From an uncultured Ruminococcus sp. (lineage in GTDB: Bacteria; Bacillota; Clostridia; Oscillospirales; Ruminococcaceae), in contig CANQCJ010000018.1 in NCBI GenBank assembly GCA_947589205.1, positions 1 to 17,699 on the forward strand: DNA of 17,699 bases, in the 5' to 3' direction. Below the pieces are notes generated by a model. That model worked only from the letters and a program-made list of their open reading frames with translations. It did no database searches and was not told where the DNA came from. Position numbers and translations under genes: made by a program. Positions 1-7,520 of the stretch are shown here, one piece after another (within the stretch, counting starts at the first letter, position 1; each line of letters begins with the position of its first letter).

Positions 1-688
1 CGCTACGCTTTACGGCTACGGCGTTGACGCTGATATAGTAGGAGACGGCGAATACACTGTTTCTATCACCAAAAGCTCTATCGTCGGAAATCCCGACATC
101 AGCATGATAAACCCCAACGTTCCTCTTGACGGAGACGTTCCCGCGGCGGGCGCGGCAGGTACTGTCGTATTCTGCGTTGACATCGTTGGTCTTATGGACG
201 GCGAAGAGGTATCCGGTCTTGACGATAGCGGCGCATGGGCTAACACTCCCGCCGATAAGAACGACCTTGACGATCCCTCGGACGGCGTTGACAACCACTA
301 CAACGTAAACGTAAAGGGCGATTACAAGGCTTCCGATATAACCGCCACCGTAACCTCTATCAAGGCTGACGGACAGGAGATCGAATTTGACGCTTCTAAG
401 ATCAGATGCGGAAATATCGAGAACAACAACAACTGCTACAGAATTGAGATCTACAACTCCTACGGAAACACCGCGACCGACGCTCCTTTAGATCCTCTCG
501 GATTCACATTTGAGGATACTCTCGAGGTTACCTTCACTATCGAGGGACTTGGCGAGGTCAAGGAATTCCCGGAGGTAACTCCGTTCTTTGGTGACAGCGC
601 AGGCGCAGATGCCGATGCTGAGGCTGACGCCGATGCAGAAGCTCCGGCTGACGACGCAGCTGCCGAAGATGACGCTGCTGCCGAATAA
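1..688 (+). CDS. 3' part of a secreted-type protein with acidic Ala/Asp/Glu tail
   Basis: The reading frame is open from base 2 to the TAA at 686-688, giving 228 visible residues. The start lies outside the window, so an internal ATG at 104 is not the true start. The visible part reads like beta-sandwich modules: alternating polar/hydrophobic strands rich in Asp, Gly, Asn and Thr (for example EYTVSITKSS, DITATVTSIKADGQEIEFD, TLEVTFTIEGLGEV). It has two Cys (one in the second half in KIRCGN, another in NNNCYRIE) plus one earlier in VVFCVD. The last 27 or so residues are almost only Ala, Asp and Glu (ADADAEADADAEAPADDAAA), a disordered highly acidic tail with no membrane anchor or sortase motif. 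Such composition fits an exported protein of ruminococci, perhaps with carbohydrate-binding-like modules, but I do not recognise the family. A hairpin terminator follows at 709. Confidence 0.75.
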   Translation, partial: ATLYGYGVDADIVGDGEYTVSITKSSIVGNPDISMINPNVPLDGDVPAAGAAGTVVFCVDIVGLMDGEEVSGLDDSGAWANTPADKNDLDDPSDGVDNHYNVNVKGDYKASDITATVTSIKADGQEIEFDASKIRCGNIENNNNCYRIEIYNSYGNTATDAPLDPLGFTFEDTLEVTFTIEGLGEVKEFPEVTPFFGDSAGADADAEADADAEAPADDAAAEDDAAAE

Positions 689-708
689 TTTCAGCTTTTG
701 AATAATTT

Positions 709-744
709 AAGCCTGCACGGGTGAAAGCTCGTGCAGGCTTTTTG
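709..744. terminator. Bidirectional intrinsic terminator between convergent genes
   Basis: A perfect 11-bp inverted repeat (AAGCCTGCACG at 709-719, CGTGCAGGCTT at 730-740) encloses a 10-nt loop and runs into TTTTT on the plus strand. It sits 20 nt after the stop of the acidic-tail protein. It directly abuts the htrA stop codon (745-747), so it probably also ends the minus-strand operon, although the T-run on that side (AAATTATT) is weaker. Confidence 0.85.
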
Positions 745-2055
745 TTACTTATCTTCGTCAGCTCTTATCATAGCCGACTTATCGGAATTGAGCTTAAACT
801 TAATGTCAAAATAGCTTCCGTTTTCTTCGGTAAGATCCTCCTCCGATTTAGGCCGAAAAACGCGGCAGGTGATCTTGTCGCCGGCTTTAAATTCGTCGAG
901 AATATCATTGACGGAATCCTTTTCGCTGACGCTCTGACCGTTCATCTCGGTGATTATATCGCCCGCCCGGAGCTTGGTTTTGGAAACGTTGCACTCCGGG
1001 TCGATCTCCACAACATAAATGCCGGCGGGAATACCGTTCGTTTCTGCGGTGAGCTTATCTATAACGTAATAGGTAATGCCCACGCGCGGCTTGTCTGGCG
1101 TATATCCGTCCGCCATCAGCGTTTCGATTATAGGCTTTGCCGCGTTGACGGTTATCGCAAAGCCGATATTGTCGTAATCGGAAGCGACAAGCTTAGACGA
1201 TGTTATTCCGATGACCTGACCGAACATATTAAAAAGCGGTCCGCCGGAATTTCCGGGATTTATCGCCGCGTCTATCTGTATGCACTGCATAGGTGAAGCG
1301 CTGTTTTCGGCTTTTATCCGCCTGTCAAGACCGGAGATTATGCCCTTGGTGACGCTGTTTTCATAGCCCGCGGGAGAGCCGATGGTCACTACCTCGTCGC
1401 CCAGCTCGCAAAGGTCGGAGTCGGCAAACTGTGCGGGAGAAAGATCCTTTGCGCCTATCTTGATAACGGCGATGTCGCTCGGGTCGTCTTTTCCGACAAG
1501 CTTCGCGGAATATTCCGTCTTGTCGTAAAGCTGAACGCTTATTCCGAAATCCGCGCCGCTCACCACATGAGCGTTGGTAACGATATACCCGTCGGAGGAA
1601 ATGATTATGCCGCTGCCCTGACTTGTTGGAATTATCGGGCTTGACGAGTAGACCTTTATCTGCACCACGCTCGGCAGCGCGCTTTTGGCAACGCCCGCAG
1701 CCGTGTAAGTACCGTCCTCGTTCATATATTTGCTGTCAAGCGAGGGCGTATCGGCTATCGGCAGGGTAAATTCTATATTTTGGCTTCCGGTGAAAAGATT
1801 TTTAAACCAGCCGTTTCCCTGCCTTAAAGAAGCCATGAATAAAAACACTATCCCGATAAGCAGCATAAGCACGGCTGTCTTGAGGGTCCTTTTTCCGACC
1901 GAGCCGCCTCTTACCGCCGATGCTGTCCAGAAGTCGGAAGCGTCCGGGTCGGGCGGTACAAAATTGATATATGAAAGCTTGTCGGCAGCAGGCTCTTCGG
2001 TCTGCCGGGACTCTGTCATTTCGTTATCGTTCTGATTTTCCAATGTTTTGTTCAC
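745..2055 (-). CDS. htrA: HtrA/DegP-family membrane-anchored serine protease with PDZ domain
   Basis: A membrane-tethered trypsin-fold protease that degrades or refolds damaged extracytoplasmic proteins. The order is: a cytoplasmic acidic N-terminus (1-55), one membrane helix (about 58-76), the protease domain with a complete triad (His163 in TNAHVV, Asp194 in DPSDIAVIKI, Ser270 in NPGNSGGPLF), then one PDZ domain (about 325-410, AGDIITEMNGQSV). The length of 436 aa is normal for Gram-positive HtrA. It is the third gene of the regulator-kinase-protease operon, 12 nt after the kinase stop, an arrangement also seen in CiaRH-HtrA and WalRK loci. Start choice is uncertain. The GTG at 2055 overlaps the Shine-Dalgarno stretch AAGGGGTGAA (2051-2060), whereas a TTG at 2043, seven bases downstream of it, would give 432 aa and is better placed. 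Confidence 0.95.
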   Translation of the reverse strand: MNKTLENQNDNEMTESRQTEEPAADKLSYINFVPPDPDASDFWTASAVRGGSVGKRTLKTAVLMLLIGIVFLFMASLRQGNGWFKNLFTGSQNIEFTLPIADTPSLDSKYMNEDGTYTAAGVAKSALPSVVQIKVYSSSPIIPTSQGSGIIISSDGYIVTNAHVVSGADFGISVQLYDKTEYSAKLVGKDDPSDIAVIKIGAKDLSPAQFADSDLCELGDEVVTIGSPAGYENSVTKGIISGLDRRIKAENSASPMQCIQIDAAINPGNSGGPLFNMFGQVIGITSSKLVASDYDNIGFAITVNAAKPIIETLMADGYTPDKPRVGITYYVIDKLTAETNGIPAGIYVVEIDPECNVSKTKLRAGDIITEMNGQSVSEKDSVNDILDEFKAGDKITCRVFRPKSEEDLTEENGSYFDIKFKLNSDKSAMIRADEDK

Positions 2056-2067
2056 CCCTTCAAAGCT

Positions 2068-3498
2068 TCAGCTCACGTCCTTATTGGGCAGTGAGAAAAC
2101 AAATTCGGTATATTCGTCCTGCACGCTTCTTACCTGAATTTTTCCGCCGTGCAGTCTTATAATAGATTTTACGATATTAAGTCCGAGACCGACGCCGTTT
2201 TTGTCGATACCGCGCGATTTGTCGCTTTTGTAGAATCTGTCGAAAACCAGTGAAAGCTCCTCCTGCGAAAGACCCTCTCCGCTGTTTTTTATGTATATAA
2301 CGGTGAGGTAGCCGACCTCCTCGAAGCGGAAGCTGATGTAGCCGCCCTTATTTACGAATTTTATCGCGTTTTCAAGCAGATTGTATATGACCTGATGTAT
2401 CAGATCTGCGTCAGCCCAAAGGTCGTATCTTCTGTCGGTATCGAGACCGCGCACCTCTATCTGTTTTTCCTCCAGTCTGCGTTCAAAGGTAACGAGCGTA
2501 TCGACAATAGGCGTAAGCACGGAAAATGAGGTGTAGTTGGGTTTAAGCTCTCCCGATTCTATCTTGGCAAGATTCAGCATAGAACGCACCAGCCTTGTAA
2601 GGCGGTGTACCTCCGAGGAGATGACCTTCAGGTAATCCTTATGCTCCTCCGGAGGGATAGTGCCGTCAAGCATTCCGTCCACAAATCCGCCGATAGTCGT
2701 CATAGGCGTTCTCAGCTCGTGAGAAACGTTGGCGATAAAGCTGTTTCGCATGGTGTCGTAGTTTTTGATAGAAGCAGCCATTTCCTTGAAGGCGACCGCA
2801 AGATCGTTGAACTCCTTTTCGGGATATTCCGGCAGAGATATGTCAAAATCTCCTCTGCCGATCTGATTGGCGGCGCTGCTCATCTCCTGTATCGGCGCGG
2901 TCATTCTTATCGTGGAAAAATATATCAGCGCCGCGGATATGATAAGAACTATTACAGACGAGCTGACGTAGATCTTCATGATTATCGCCGTATAATTTTT
3001 TTCCTCCGAGGTGAACGGCACAGCCACAAGGCAGTATTCCGGACCGTTTCCGACGAAGGTCTTGCCCGCCGCGATAACGGTCTCGCTGAGCATTCCGCCT
3101 AAATTTGTATCTATACATATGGGAGTTTTGCCGAAAGCGGAGGTAAGATCTTCCGGAAGCTCTGCATCGGGCAGTCCCGCCATTTTTTCCGAAAGCGTAG
3201 ATGTAACAAGTATATTCCCGTCGCTGTCAAAAATGATAAGATCCGCGCCGGCGGTGTAAGCATAGCGGTCAAGCTCTCCTTTTGCGTTGGCTTTCCAATC
3301 CGCCGGAGAATCCTTCATGAGCTTTGAAACAGCCTTGCTAATATCCGCGACGTTTTTTTCCAGCACGGTTTTTTGTCTGTCATTAAAGTATCGTGAAGAA
3401 ATAAGCAGTAATACTGCTCCTAAGCATATAAAGCTTATCAGTATTACTGCCGTACATATCAAAAAGTATTTAAATAAAAGACTTTTCCGATCAGTCAT
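2068..3498 (-). CDS. Two-component sensor histidine kinase (HAMP, PhoR/ResE type)
   Basis: Membrane sensor kinase of 476 aa. It has a first membrane helix (about 9-33), an extracytoplasmic sensor region of about 135 residues (38-172), and a second helix (about 174-194). A HAMP linker follows (about 195-248, RMTAPIQEM), then the dimerisation/phosphoacceptor domain with His260 in SHELRTPMTT, and a complete HATPase domain: N box NLLENAIKF (373-381), G1 box NSGEGL (405-410), F box VFDRFYKSDKS, G2 box NGVGLGL (434-440). There is no cytoplasmic PAS domain, which separates it from classical WalK. The start ATG overlaps the regulator's stop by 8 nt (ATGACTGA), implying translational coupling. It should phosphorylate the upstream OmpR-type regulator; the signal is unknown, but the htrA partner suggests envelope stress. 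Confidence 0.95.
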   Translation of the reverse strand: MTDRKSLLFKYFLICTAVILISFICLGAVLLLISSRYFNDRQKTVLEKNVADISKAVSKLMKDSPADWKANAKGELDRYAYTAGADLIIFDSDGNILVTSTLSEKMAGLPDAELPEDLTSAFGKTPICIDTNLGGMLSETVIAAGKTFVGNGPEYCLVAVPFTSEEKNYTAIIMKIYVSSSVIVLIISAALIYFSTIRMTAPIQEMSSAANQIGRGDFDISLPEYPEKEFNDLAVAFKEMAASIKNYDTMRNSFIANVSHELRTPMTTIGGFVDGMLDGTIPPEEHKDYLKVISSEVHRLTRLVRSMLNLAKIESGELKPNYTSFSVLTPIVDTLVTFERRLEEKQIEVRGLDTDRRYDLWADADLIHQVIYNLLENAIKFVNKGGYISFRFEEVGYLTVIYIKNSGEGLSQEELSLVFDRFYKSDKSRGIDKNGVGLGLNIVKSIIRLHGGKIQVRSVQDEYTEFVFSLPNKDVS

Positions 3499-4192
3499 TA
3501 TTTTCCGTTACCTCAAATTTATAACCGACGCCCCATACGGTCTTTAGCGACCATTGATCGGAAACGCCCTCGAGCTTTTCGCGGAGCCTTTTGACATGAA
3601 CGTCAATAGTCCTCGAATCTCCGTAATATTCAAAGCCCCATACCTCGTCGAGAAGCTGGTCTCTCGTATAAACTCTGTTGGGATTGGAAGCGAGGTGGAA
3701 AAGCAGCTCTAATTCCTTCGGGGGAGTATCGAGCACAACTCCGTTTACTTTAAGCTCATATCTCGTCATATTTACCGAGAGCTTGTCATATTTTACTTCC
3801 TTTACCTCGGCTTCGCCGGAGGACTGACCTACTCTTCTGTAGACAGCCTTGATCCTTGCGATGACCTCCTTAGTCTCAAACGGTTTTACAACATAATCGT
3901 CCGCGCCGAGCTCAAGACCCAATACCTTATCGAAGGTCTCCTGCTTAGCGGTTATCATAATGATCGGAACATTGGATTTTTTTCTGATCTCGCGGCATAC
4001 CTGCCAGCCGTCTATACCTGGCAGCATTATGTCGAGCAAAATTATATCAGGCTTGAGCGCGTTGAATTTAACGACAGCTTCCTCGCCGTCGTGTGCAAGA
4101 ATAACGCCATAGCCCTCCTTTTCAAGATAAAGTCTCAGAAGCTCACAAATGTTTTTATCGTCGTCTACGACCAATACCCTTCCTAACGACAT
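3491..4192 (-). CDS. OmpR/PhoB-family response regulator
   Basis: A 233-aa regulator with an N-terminal receiver domain (about 4-117) followed by a winged-helix DNA-binding domain (about 132-228). Receiver residues are all present: the acidic pair Asp10/Asp11, phosphoacceptor Asp54 in LLDIMLPGIDG, Thr81 in MITAK and Lys103 in VVKPF. The C-terminal half has the typical PKELELLFHLASNPNRVYTR, the recognition helix RTIDVHVKRLREKL and the wing VWGVGYKFE. The start ATG (4190-4192) is preceded by a good AAGGAGG seven bases upstream. It is the first gene of the operon with the kinase and HtrA and probably controls that operon. The region upstream carries a perfect inverted repeat (4220-4239) that could be its own binding site. 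Confidence 0.96.
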   Translation of the reverse strand: MSLGRVLVVDDDKNICELLRLYLEKEGYGVILAHDGEEAVVKFNALKPDIILLDIMLPGIDGWQVCREIRKKSNVPIIMITAKQETFDKVLGLELGADDYVVKPFETKEVIARIKAVYRRVGQSSGEAEVKEVKYDKLSVNMTRYELKVNGVVLDTPPKELELLFHLASNPNRVYTRDQLLDEVWGFEYYGDSRTIDVHVKRLREKLEGVSDQWSLKTVWGVGYKFEVTENND

Positions 4193-4219
4193 GATATTTC
4201 CTCCTTTTTGTAAAAAAGC

Positions 4220-4239
4220 GACAATTCGTAAAAATTGTC
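4220..4239. promoter_or_regulatory. Perfect 7-bp inverted repeat in the leader of the two-component operon
   Basis: GACAATT at 4220-4226 and AATTGTC at 4233-4239 are separated by six bases. It lies between the proposed promoter and the regulator start, so it could be an operator or an mRNA hairpin. The stem is AT-rich and no T-run follows, so it is not a terminator. Confidence 0.4.
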
Positions 4240-4281
4240 ATATATAGAAACAAATACTGCAACTTATAATTTCCTATAATA

Positions 4282-4312
4282 ATTATAACAAATTCACAAA
4301 GGCAGTTGTTAA
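4282..4312 (-). promoter_or_regulatory. Possible sigma-A promoter of the two-component/htrA operon
   Basis: On the minus strand TTAACA (4307-4312) and TATAAT (4282-4287) are separated by 19 bp. The -10 box is a consensus match but the spacing is long, and the surrounding DNA is very AT-rich, so this is a weak call. Confidence 0.35.
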
Positions 4313-4320
4313 ACAAAGTA

Positions 4321-4564
4321 TTAATAAAATATTATGTATATGTAAATCATATAAAATATCCTTAACTTTTGTAATGGTTTATCAGGGCATTGCTTTAAAT
4401 AGACAGAGTGAATAAAAAAGAATAAATTGCCAATAAATATATCAGAAAAATAAGATGAAGAGTGATAAGGAGCGGTTTTGCCAAAACTATTGCACATAAA
4501 TTTTGCACAAATTATGGAATAATTGTGCAAGTATACAAAGTTTATAAAACATTGCGAATACCCC
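4321..4564. other. AT-rich intergenic region without a gene
   Basis: No credible coding frame is seen: open frames here lack a ribosome-binding site and are of low complexity. The region holds three inverted or repeated motifs near its right end. These are a 13-nt palindrome GTTTTGCCAAAAC (4475-4487) and TTGCACA at 4490 and again at 4503. The second copy pairs with TGTGCAA at 4524-4530 in a long inverted repeat (4503-4530). Confidence 0.5.
4503..4530. repeat. Long inverted repeat upstream of groES
   Basis: TTGCACAAATTAT (4503-4515) and ATAATTGTGCAA (4519-4530) are complementary apart from one extra A, with a GGA loop. A direct copy of the TTGCACA half-site lies 13 bp to the left (4490-4496). 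It sits about 35 bp before the groES -35 box and is distinct from CIRCE, so it could bind a second regulator. Confidence 0.45.
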
Positions 4565-4597
4565 TTGCATTTTTTTCAAAAGATGATAAAATATAAT
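4565..4597 (+). promoter_or_regulatory. Sigma-A promoter of groES-groEL
   Basis: TTGCAT (4565-4570) and TAAAAT (4587-4592) are separated by 16 bp; an overlapping TATAAT lies at 4592-4597. The CIRCE operator starts right at the end of the -10 region, the usual layout for HrcA-repressed chaperonin operons. Confidence 0.7.
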
Positions 4598-4623
4598 TAG
4601 CACTCAAAGAGTGAGAGTGCTAA
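4597..4623 (+). promoter_or_regulatory. CIRCE operator (HrcA binding site)
   Basis: TTAGCACTC (4597-4605), a 9-base spacer, and GAGTGCTAA (4615-4623) match the CIRCE consensus TTAGCACTC-N9-GAGTGCTAA at every position. It covers the expected transcription start, so HrcA binding should block groESL transcription until heat stress titrates GroEL. The hrcA gene itself is not in the window. Confidence 0.98.
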
Positions 4624-4679
4624 AATTTAAAAATCATCGGTGTTTTACGCCGTATAATCTTGAAAAGGAGAGATCTTAC

Positions 4680-4967
4680 ATGACAATCAAACCGTTACTC
4701 GATCGAGTTGTTATCAAAATGCTCGAAGCCGAAGAGACCACCAAGGGCGGAATAATCCTTTCGGCCGCGGCAAAGGAAAAGCCGCAGATCGCGGAGGTAG
4801 TGGCAGTAGGAGAAGGAGGAAATATCGACGGCAAAGAGGTAAAGATGTATGTCAAAGTCGGAGACAAGGTGCTTATGAGCAAATACAGCGGCACCGAGGT
4901 AAAGCTTGACGGAGAGGAATATACCATTCTCAAGCAGTCGGACATTCTCGCGGTAGTTGAAGATTAA
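4680..4967 (+). CDS. groES: GroES co-chaperonin (Cpn10)
   Basis: A 95-aa protein that forms the heptameric lid of the GroEL folding chamber in the cytoplasm. The start at 4680 gives the family-typical N-terminus MTIKPLLDRVVIK and follows AAAAGGAG (4663-4670) by nine bases. Upstream in-frame codons would run through the CIRCE element and are rejected. The mobile loop is visible at about 17-34 (EETTKGGIILSAAAKEKPQ) with the GroEL-contacting I-I-L tripeptide at 25-27. The C-terminal YTILKQSDILAVVED is also typical. It is followed 24 nt later by groEL and controlled by the CIRCE promoter. Confidence 0.98.
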   Translation: MTIKPLLDRVVIKMLEAEETTKGGIILSAAAKEKPQIAEVVAVGEGGNIDGKEVKMYVKVGDKVLMSKYSGTEVKLDGEEYTILKQSDILAVVED

Positions 4968-4991
4968 TTTTATTAATTGGAGGTAATTATC

Positions 4992-6629
4992 ATGGCTAAG
5001 GATATTAAATATGGTGAAGAAGCAAGAAAGGCGTTAAAGGCGGGCGTTGATAAGCTTGCCGATACGGTCAAGATAACGCTCGGACCTAAGGGCAGGAACG
5101 TAGTGCTCGACAAGAAATTCGGCGCGCCGCTCATAACCAACGACGGCGTTACCATCGCTAAGGAGATAGAGCTTGACGATGCGTTCGAGAATATGGGCGC
5201 GCAGCTCGTAAAGGAGGTCGCTACAAAGACCAACGATGCGGCGGGCGACGGAACTACCACGGCTACCGTGCTTGCTCAGGCTCTTATCAACGAGGGCATG
5301 AAGAATATCGCCGCCGGCGCAAATCCGATGATCGTCAAGAAGGGTATGCAGACTGCTGTTGACGCCGCCGTTGCAAATATCGTTGAAAATTCCAAGACCG
5401 TTTCGGGCAGCGACGATATTGCAAGAGTAGCCACCGTTTCCTCGGCAGACGAGGCGGTAGGCACGCTTATTGCGGAGGCTATGGAAAAGGTAACGAGCGA
5501 CGGAGTTATCACTATCGAAGAATCCAAGACCGCCGAGACATACAGCGAGGTCGTTGAGGGTATGCAGTTTGACCGCGGTTACCTTTCGCCTTATATGGTA
5601 ACGGATACCGATAAAATGGAAGCGACGCTCGACGATGCGCTTATCCTTATCACCGACAAGAAGATCTCTAACATTCAGGAGCTTCTCCCGCTGCTCGAGC
5701 AGATCGTTAAGATGGGCAAGAAGCTGCTCATAATCGCCGAGGACGTTGAAGGCGAAGCTCTCTCAACGCTTATCCTCAACAAGCTCAGAGGAACATTCAC
5801 CTGCGTTGCTATCAAAGCGCCCGGCTTTGGCGACAGAAGAAAGGAAATGCTCCAGGATATAGCTATCCTTACCGGCGGACAGGTAATAACCTCAGATCTC
5901 GGTCTGGAGCTTAACGAGACTACTGTCGAGCAGCTCGGTCAGGCAAGACAGGTAGTTGTACAGAAGGAGAATACCATTATAGTTGACGGAGCGGGTCAGA
6001 GCGATGAGATCAAGGCGAGGATCGCCAACATCAAGGCTCAGATGGAAAACACCACCTCCGACTTTGACCGCGAGAAGATGGCGGAAAGAGTCGCCAAGCT
6101 CTCCGGCGGCGTTGCGGTAATTAAAGTAGGCGCGGCTACCGAGGTAGAGATGAAGGAAAAGAAGCTTCGCATAGAGGACGCTCTTGCAGCCACAAAGGCA
6201 GCGGTAGAAGAGGGTATCGTTGCGGGCGGCGGAACTGCGCTCATAAATGCTATCCCGGCTGTTAAGAAGGTCTGCGATAAGCTTGCAGGCGATGAAAAGA
6301 CCGGCGCACAGATCGTTCTCCGCGCTCTTGAAGAGCCTGTTCGTCAGATCGCGGCTAATGCGGGTCTCGAGGGAAGCGTTATAATCGACAAGATGATCCG
6401 CTCGAGAAAAGTAGGCTACGGCTTCAACGCTTACACCGAGGAATATGTTGACATGATCCCTGCGGGAATCGTCGATCCTACCAAGGTAACAAGATGCGCT
6501 CTCCAGAACGCGGCTTCCGTTGCGGCCATGGTGCTCACCACCGAGAGCCTTGTAGCGGACATCAAGGATCCTGCCGCCGATGCGGCTATGGCGGCTGCTG
6601 CCGGCGGAATGGGCGGCGGAATGTACTAA
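4992..6629 (+). CDS. groEL: GroEL chaperonin (Cpn60)
   Basis: ATP-driven group I chaperonin that encloses and refolds cytosolic proteins together with GroES. The start at 4992 (MAKDIKYG) follows GGAGG by eight bases and gives 545 aa, the standard length. A TTG five codons earlier lies within the Shine-Dalgarno sequence and is rejected. Visible landmarks are the nucleotide-binding loops TLGPKGRNVVLD (29-40) and GDGTTTATVL (85-94, Asp86 and Thr88-90), the apical substrate-binding region around 190-370, the family signature AAVEEGIVAGGGTAL near 400, and the flexible C-terminal tail GGMGGGMY. No residues look unusual. Transcription probably ends at the hairpin at 6660. Confidence 0.99.
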   Translation: MAKDIKYGEEARKALKAGVDKLADTVKITLGPKGRNVVLDKKFGAPLITNDGVTIAKEIELDDAFENMGAQLVKEVATKTNDAAGDGTTTATVLAQALINEGMKNIAAGANPMIVKKGMQTAVDAAVANIVENSKTVSGSDDIARVATVSSADEAVGTLIAEAMEKVTSDGVITIEESKTAETYSEVVEGMQFDRGYLSPYMVTDTDKMEATLDDALILITDKKISNIQELLPLLEQIVKMGKKLLIIAEDVEGEALSTLILNKLRGTFTCVAIKAPGFGDRRKEMLQDIAILTGGQVITSDLGLELNETTVEQLGQARQVVVQKENTIIVDGAGQSDEIKARIANIKAQMENTTSDFDREKMAERVAKLSGGVAVIKVGAATEVEMKEKKLRIEDALAATKAAVEEGIVAGGGTALINAIPAVKKVCDKLAGDEKTGAQIVLRALEEPVRQIAANAGLEGSVIIDKMIRSRKVGYGFNAYTEEYVDMIPAGIVDPTKVTRCALQNAASVAAMVLTTESLVADIKDPAADAAMAAAAGGMGGGMY

Positions 6630-6659
6630 TATATATATATACATTACCAAAGAAAAAAT

Positions 6660-6699
6660 ATATCTCCCGAAGAACAAAACGCTTCGGGAGATATTTTTA
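6660..6699 (+). terminator. Intrinsic terminator of groESL
   Basis: A perfect 13-bp inverted repeat (6660-6672 and 6682-6694, core CTCCCGAAG) with a 9-nt loop continues into TTTTT. On the minus strand the AAAAAATA before the stem supplies a T-run, so it likely also terminates queH, whose stop codon (6697-6699) lies inside the element. Confidence 0.9.
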
Positions 6700-7350
6700 T
6701 TTAGTCGAAAGCCTTTTAGCTTCGCGCTCGGCTTTTGAAAAAACGCAGCCGCAGTAATCCTGCCTGTAGAGCGAATAGAGCGCGGAAAGCTCGATAGAGC
6801 GTTTGTAGCCGCTGCGTTTTTTCAGGTCGCAGGGGAGCGCGGGAGTTTTATATATCTTAGAAAGCTCCTCGGAAATTTCGTTGAGCCTGCGGGCGTTTTT
6901 GTAGGGTGAGATAGAAAGCGTCGTCGCAAAATAGTCGGCTTTGAGCTTTGCGGCAAGCCGCGCGGTCTTTTCAAGCCGCAGCCGATAGCAGGCAAAGCAG
7001 CGTTCGCCGCCCTCGGGTATCTGCTCCAAGCCCTTTACCGCATCAAAAAATTCCTGCGGATCGTATTCGCCGATGATAAGCTCTGCGGGATTTTTCATCG
7101 GCAGCTCTCCAATAAGCCGCTTTAATTCGTCGGCGCGCTTAACAAATTCTTCTTTCGGATAGATATTCGGGTTGTAAAAAAACAGCGTTATCTTAAAATA
7201 GCGGGAAAGATATTCAAGCGTATAGGACGAGCAGGGCGCGCAGCAAGCGTGGAGCAAAAGCGTCGGCGGGGAATTTTCATCAAGAGACTTTATGACCGCG
7301 TCAAGCTCCTTTTGATAGTTTCTGTTTGTTTGGTTATTGATATGGAACAC
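6697..7350 (-). CDS. queH: Epoxyqueuosine reductase QueH
   Basis: Catalyses the last step of queuosine tRNA modification, reduction of epoxyqueuosine to queuosine, in organisms using QueH instead of QueG. The 217-aa protein shows the family hallmarks: LLLHACCAPCSS (31-42) with Cys36, Cys37 and Cys40, FYNPNIYP (58-65), ERCFACYRLRL (116-126) with Cys118 and Cys121, FATTLSISPYKN (141-152) and DYCGC (198-202) with Cys200 and Cys202. These cysteines are those expected to hold the iron-sulphur/metal centre and do the redox chemistry. The only in-frame start is GTG at 7350, as a stop lies just upstream. AAAGGAA abuts it directly, so initiation is unusual. Downstream it is convergent with groEL; upstream it is divergent from spoVAD. 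Confidence 0.95.
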   Translation of the reverse strand: MFHINNQTNRNYQKELDAVIKSLDENSPPTLLLHACCAPCSSYTLEYLSRYFKITLFFYNPNIYPKEEFVKRADELKRLIGELPMKNPAELIIGEYDPQEFFDAVKGLEQIPEGGERCFACYRLRLEKTARLAAKLKADYFATTLSISPYKNARRLNEISEELSKIYKTPALPCDLKKRSGYKRSIELSALYSLYRQDYCGCVFSKAEREAKRLSTK

Positions 7351-7366
7351 TTCCTTTTTTTAAAAA

Positions 7367-7395
7367 ATTATAACACAAAAAATCAAAAAAGTAAA
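7367..7395 (-). promoter_or_regulatory. Probable sigma-A promoter of queH
   Basis: Minus strand TTTACT (7390-7395), 17-bp spacer, TATAAT (7367-7372). The -10 box ends only 16 bp from the GTG start, so the transcript would have a leader of about ten bases. Confidence 0.55.
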
Positions 7396-7422
7396 CCGAA
7401 AAAAGGAAAAAATTTTTAAAAT

Positions 7423-7452
7423 GTATATCGTTTGATTTTTAGGATAAAATTA
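7423..7452 (+). promoter_or_regulatory. Weak forespore sigma-G-like promoter candidate for spoVAD
   Basis: GTATA (7423-7427) fits the sigma-G -35 pattern and AAAATTA (7446-7452), 18 bp later, matches five of seven positions of the CATnnTA-type -10. The AT-rich context makes chance matches likely; a TAAAAT at 7445 could equally be read as sigma-A. Confidence 0.25.
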
Positions 7453-7520
7453 TTTTTGAAAGCTTATTTAGTTAAATACAAAAACGACCTATCATCAACG
7501 CACTTAAAAAAGGAGGAGCA

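Noticed and set aside
4611..4679. Upstream extension of groES from a GTG at 4611
   Set aside because: It runs through the CIRCE operator and lacks a ribosome-binding site; the ATG at 4680 gives the normal GroES N-terminus.
4977..4991. TTG start five codons upstream of groEL
   Set aside because: The TTG is part of the GGAGG ribosome-binding site region and the family starts with MAKDIKYG.
6628..6641. Short TA repeat after groEL
   Set aside because: Only about seven TA units in an AT-rich gap; no function is apparent.
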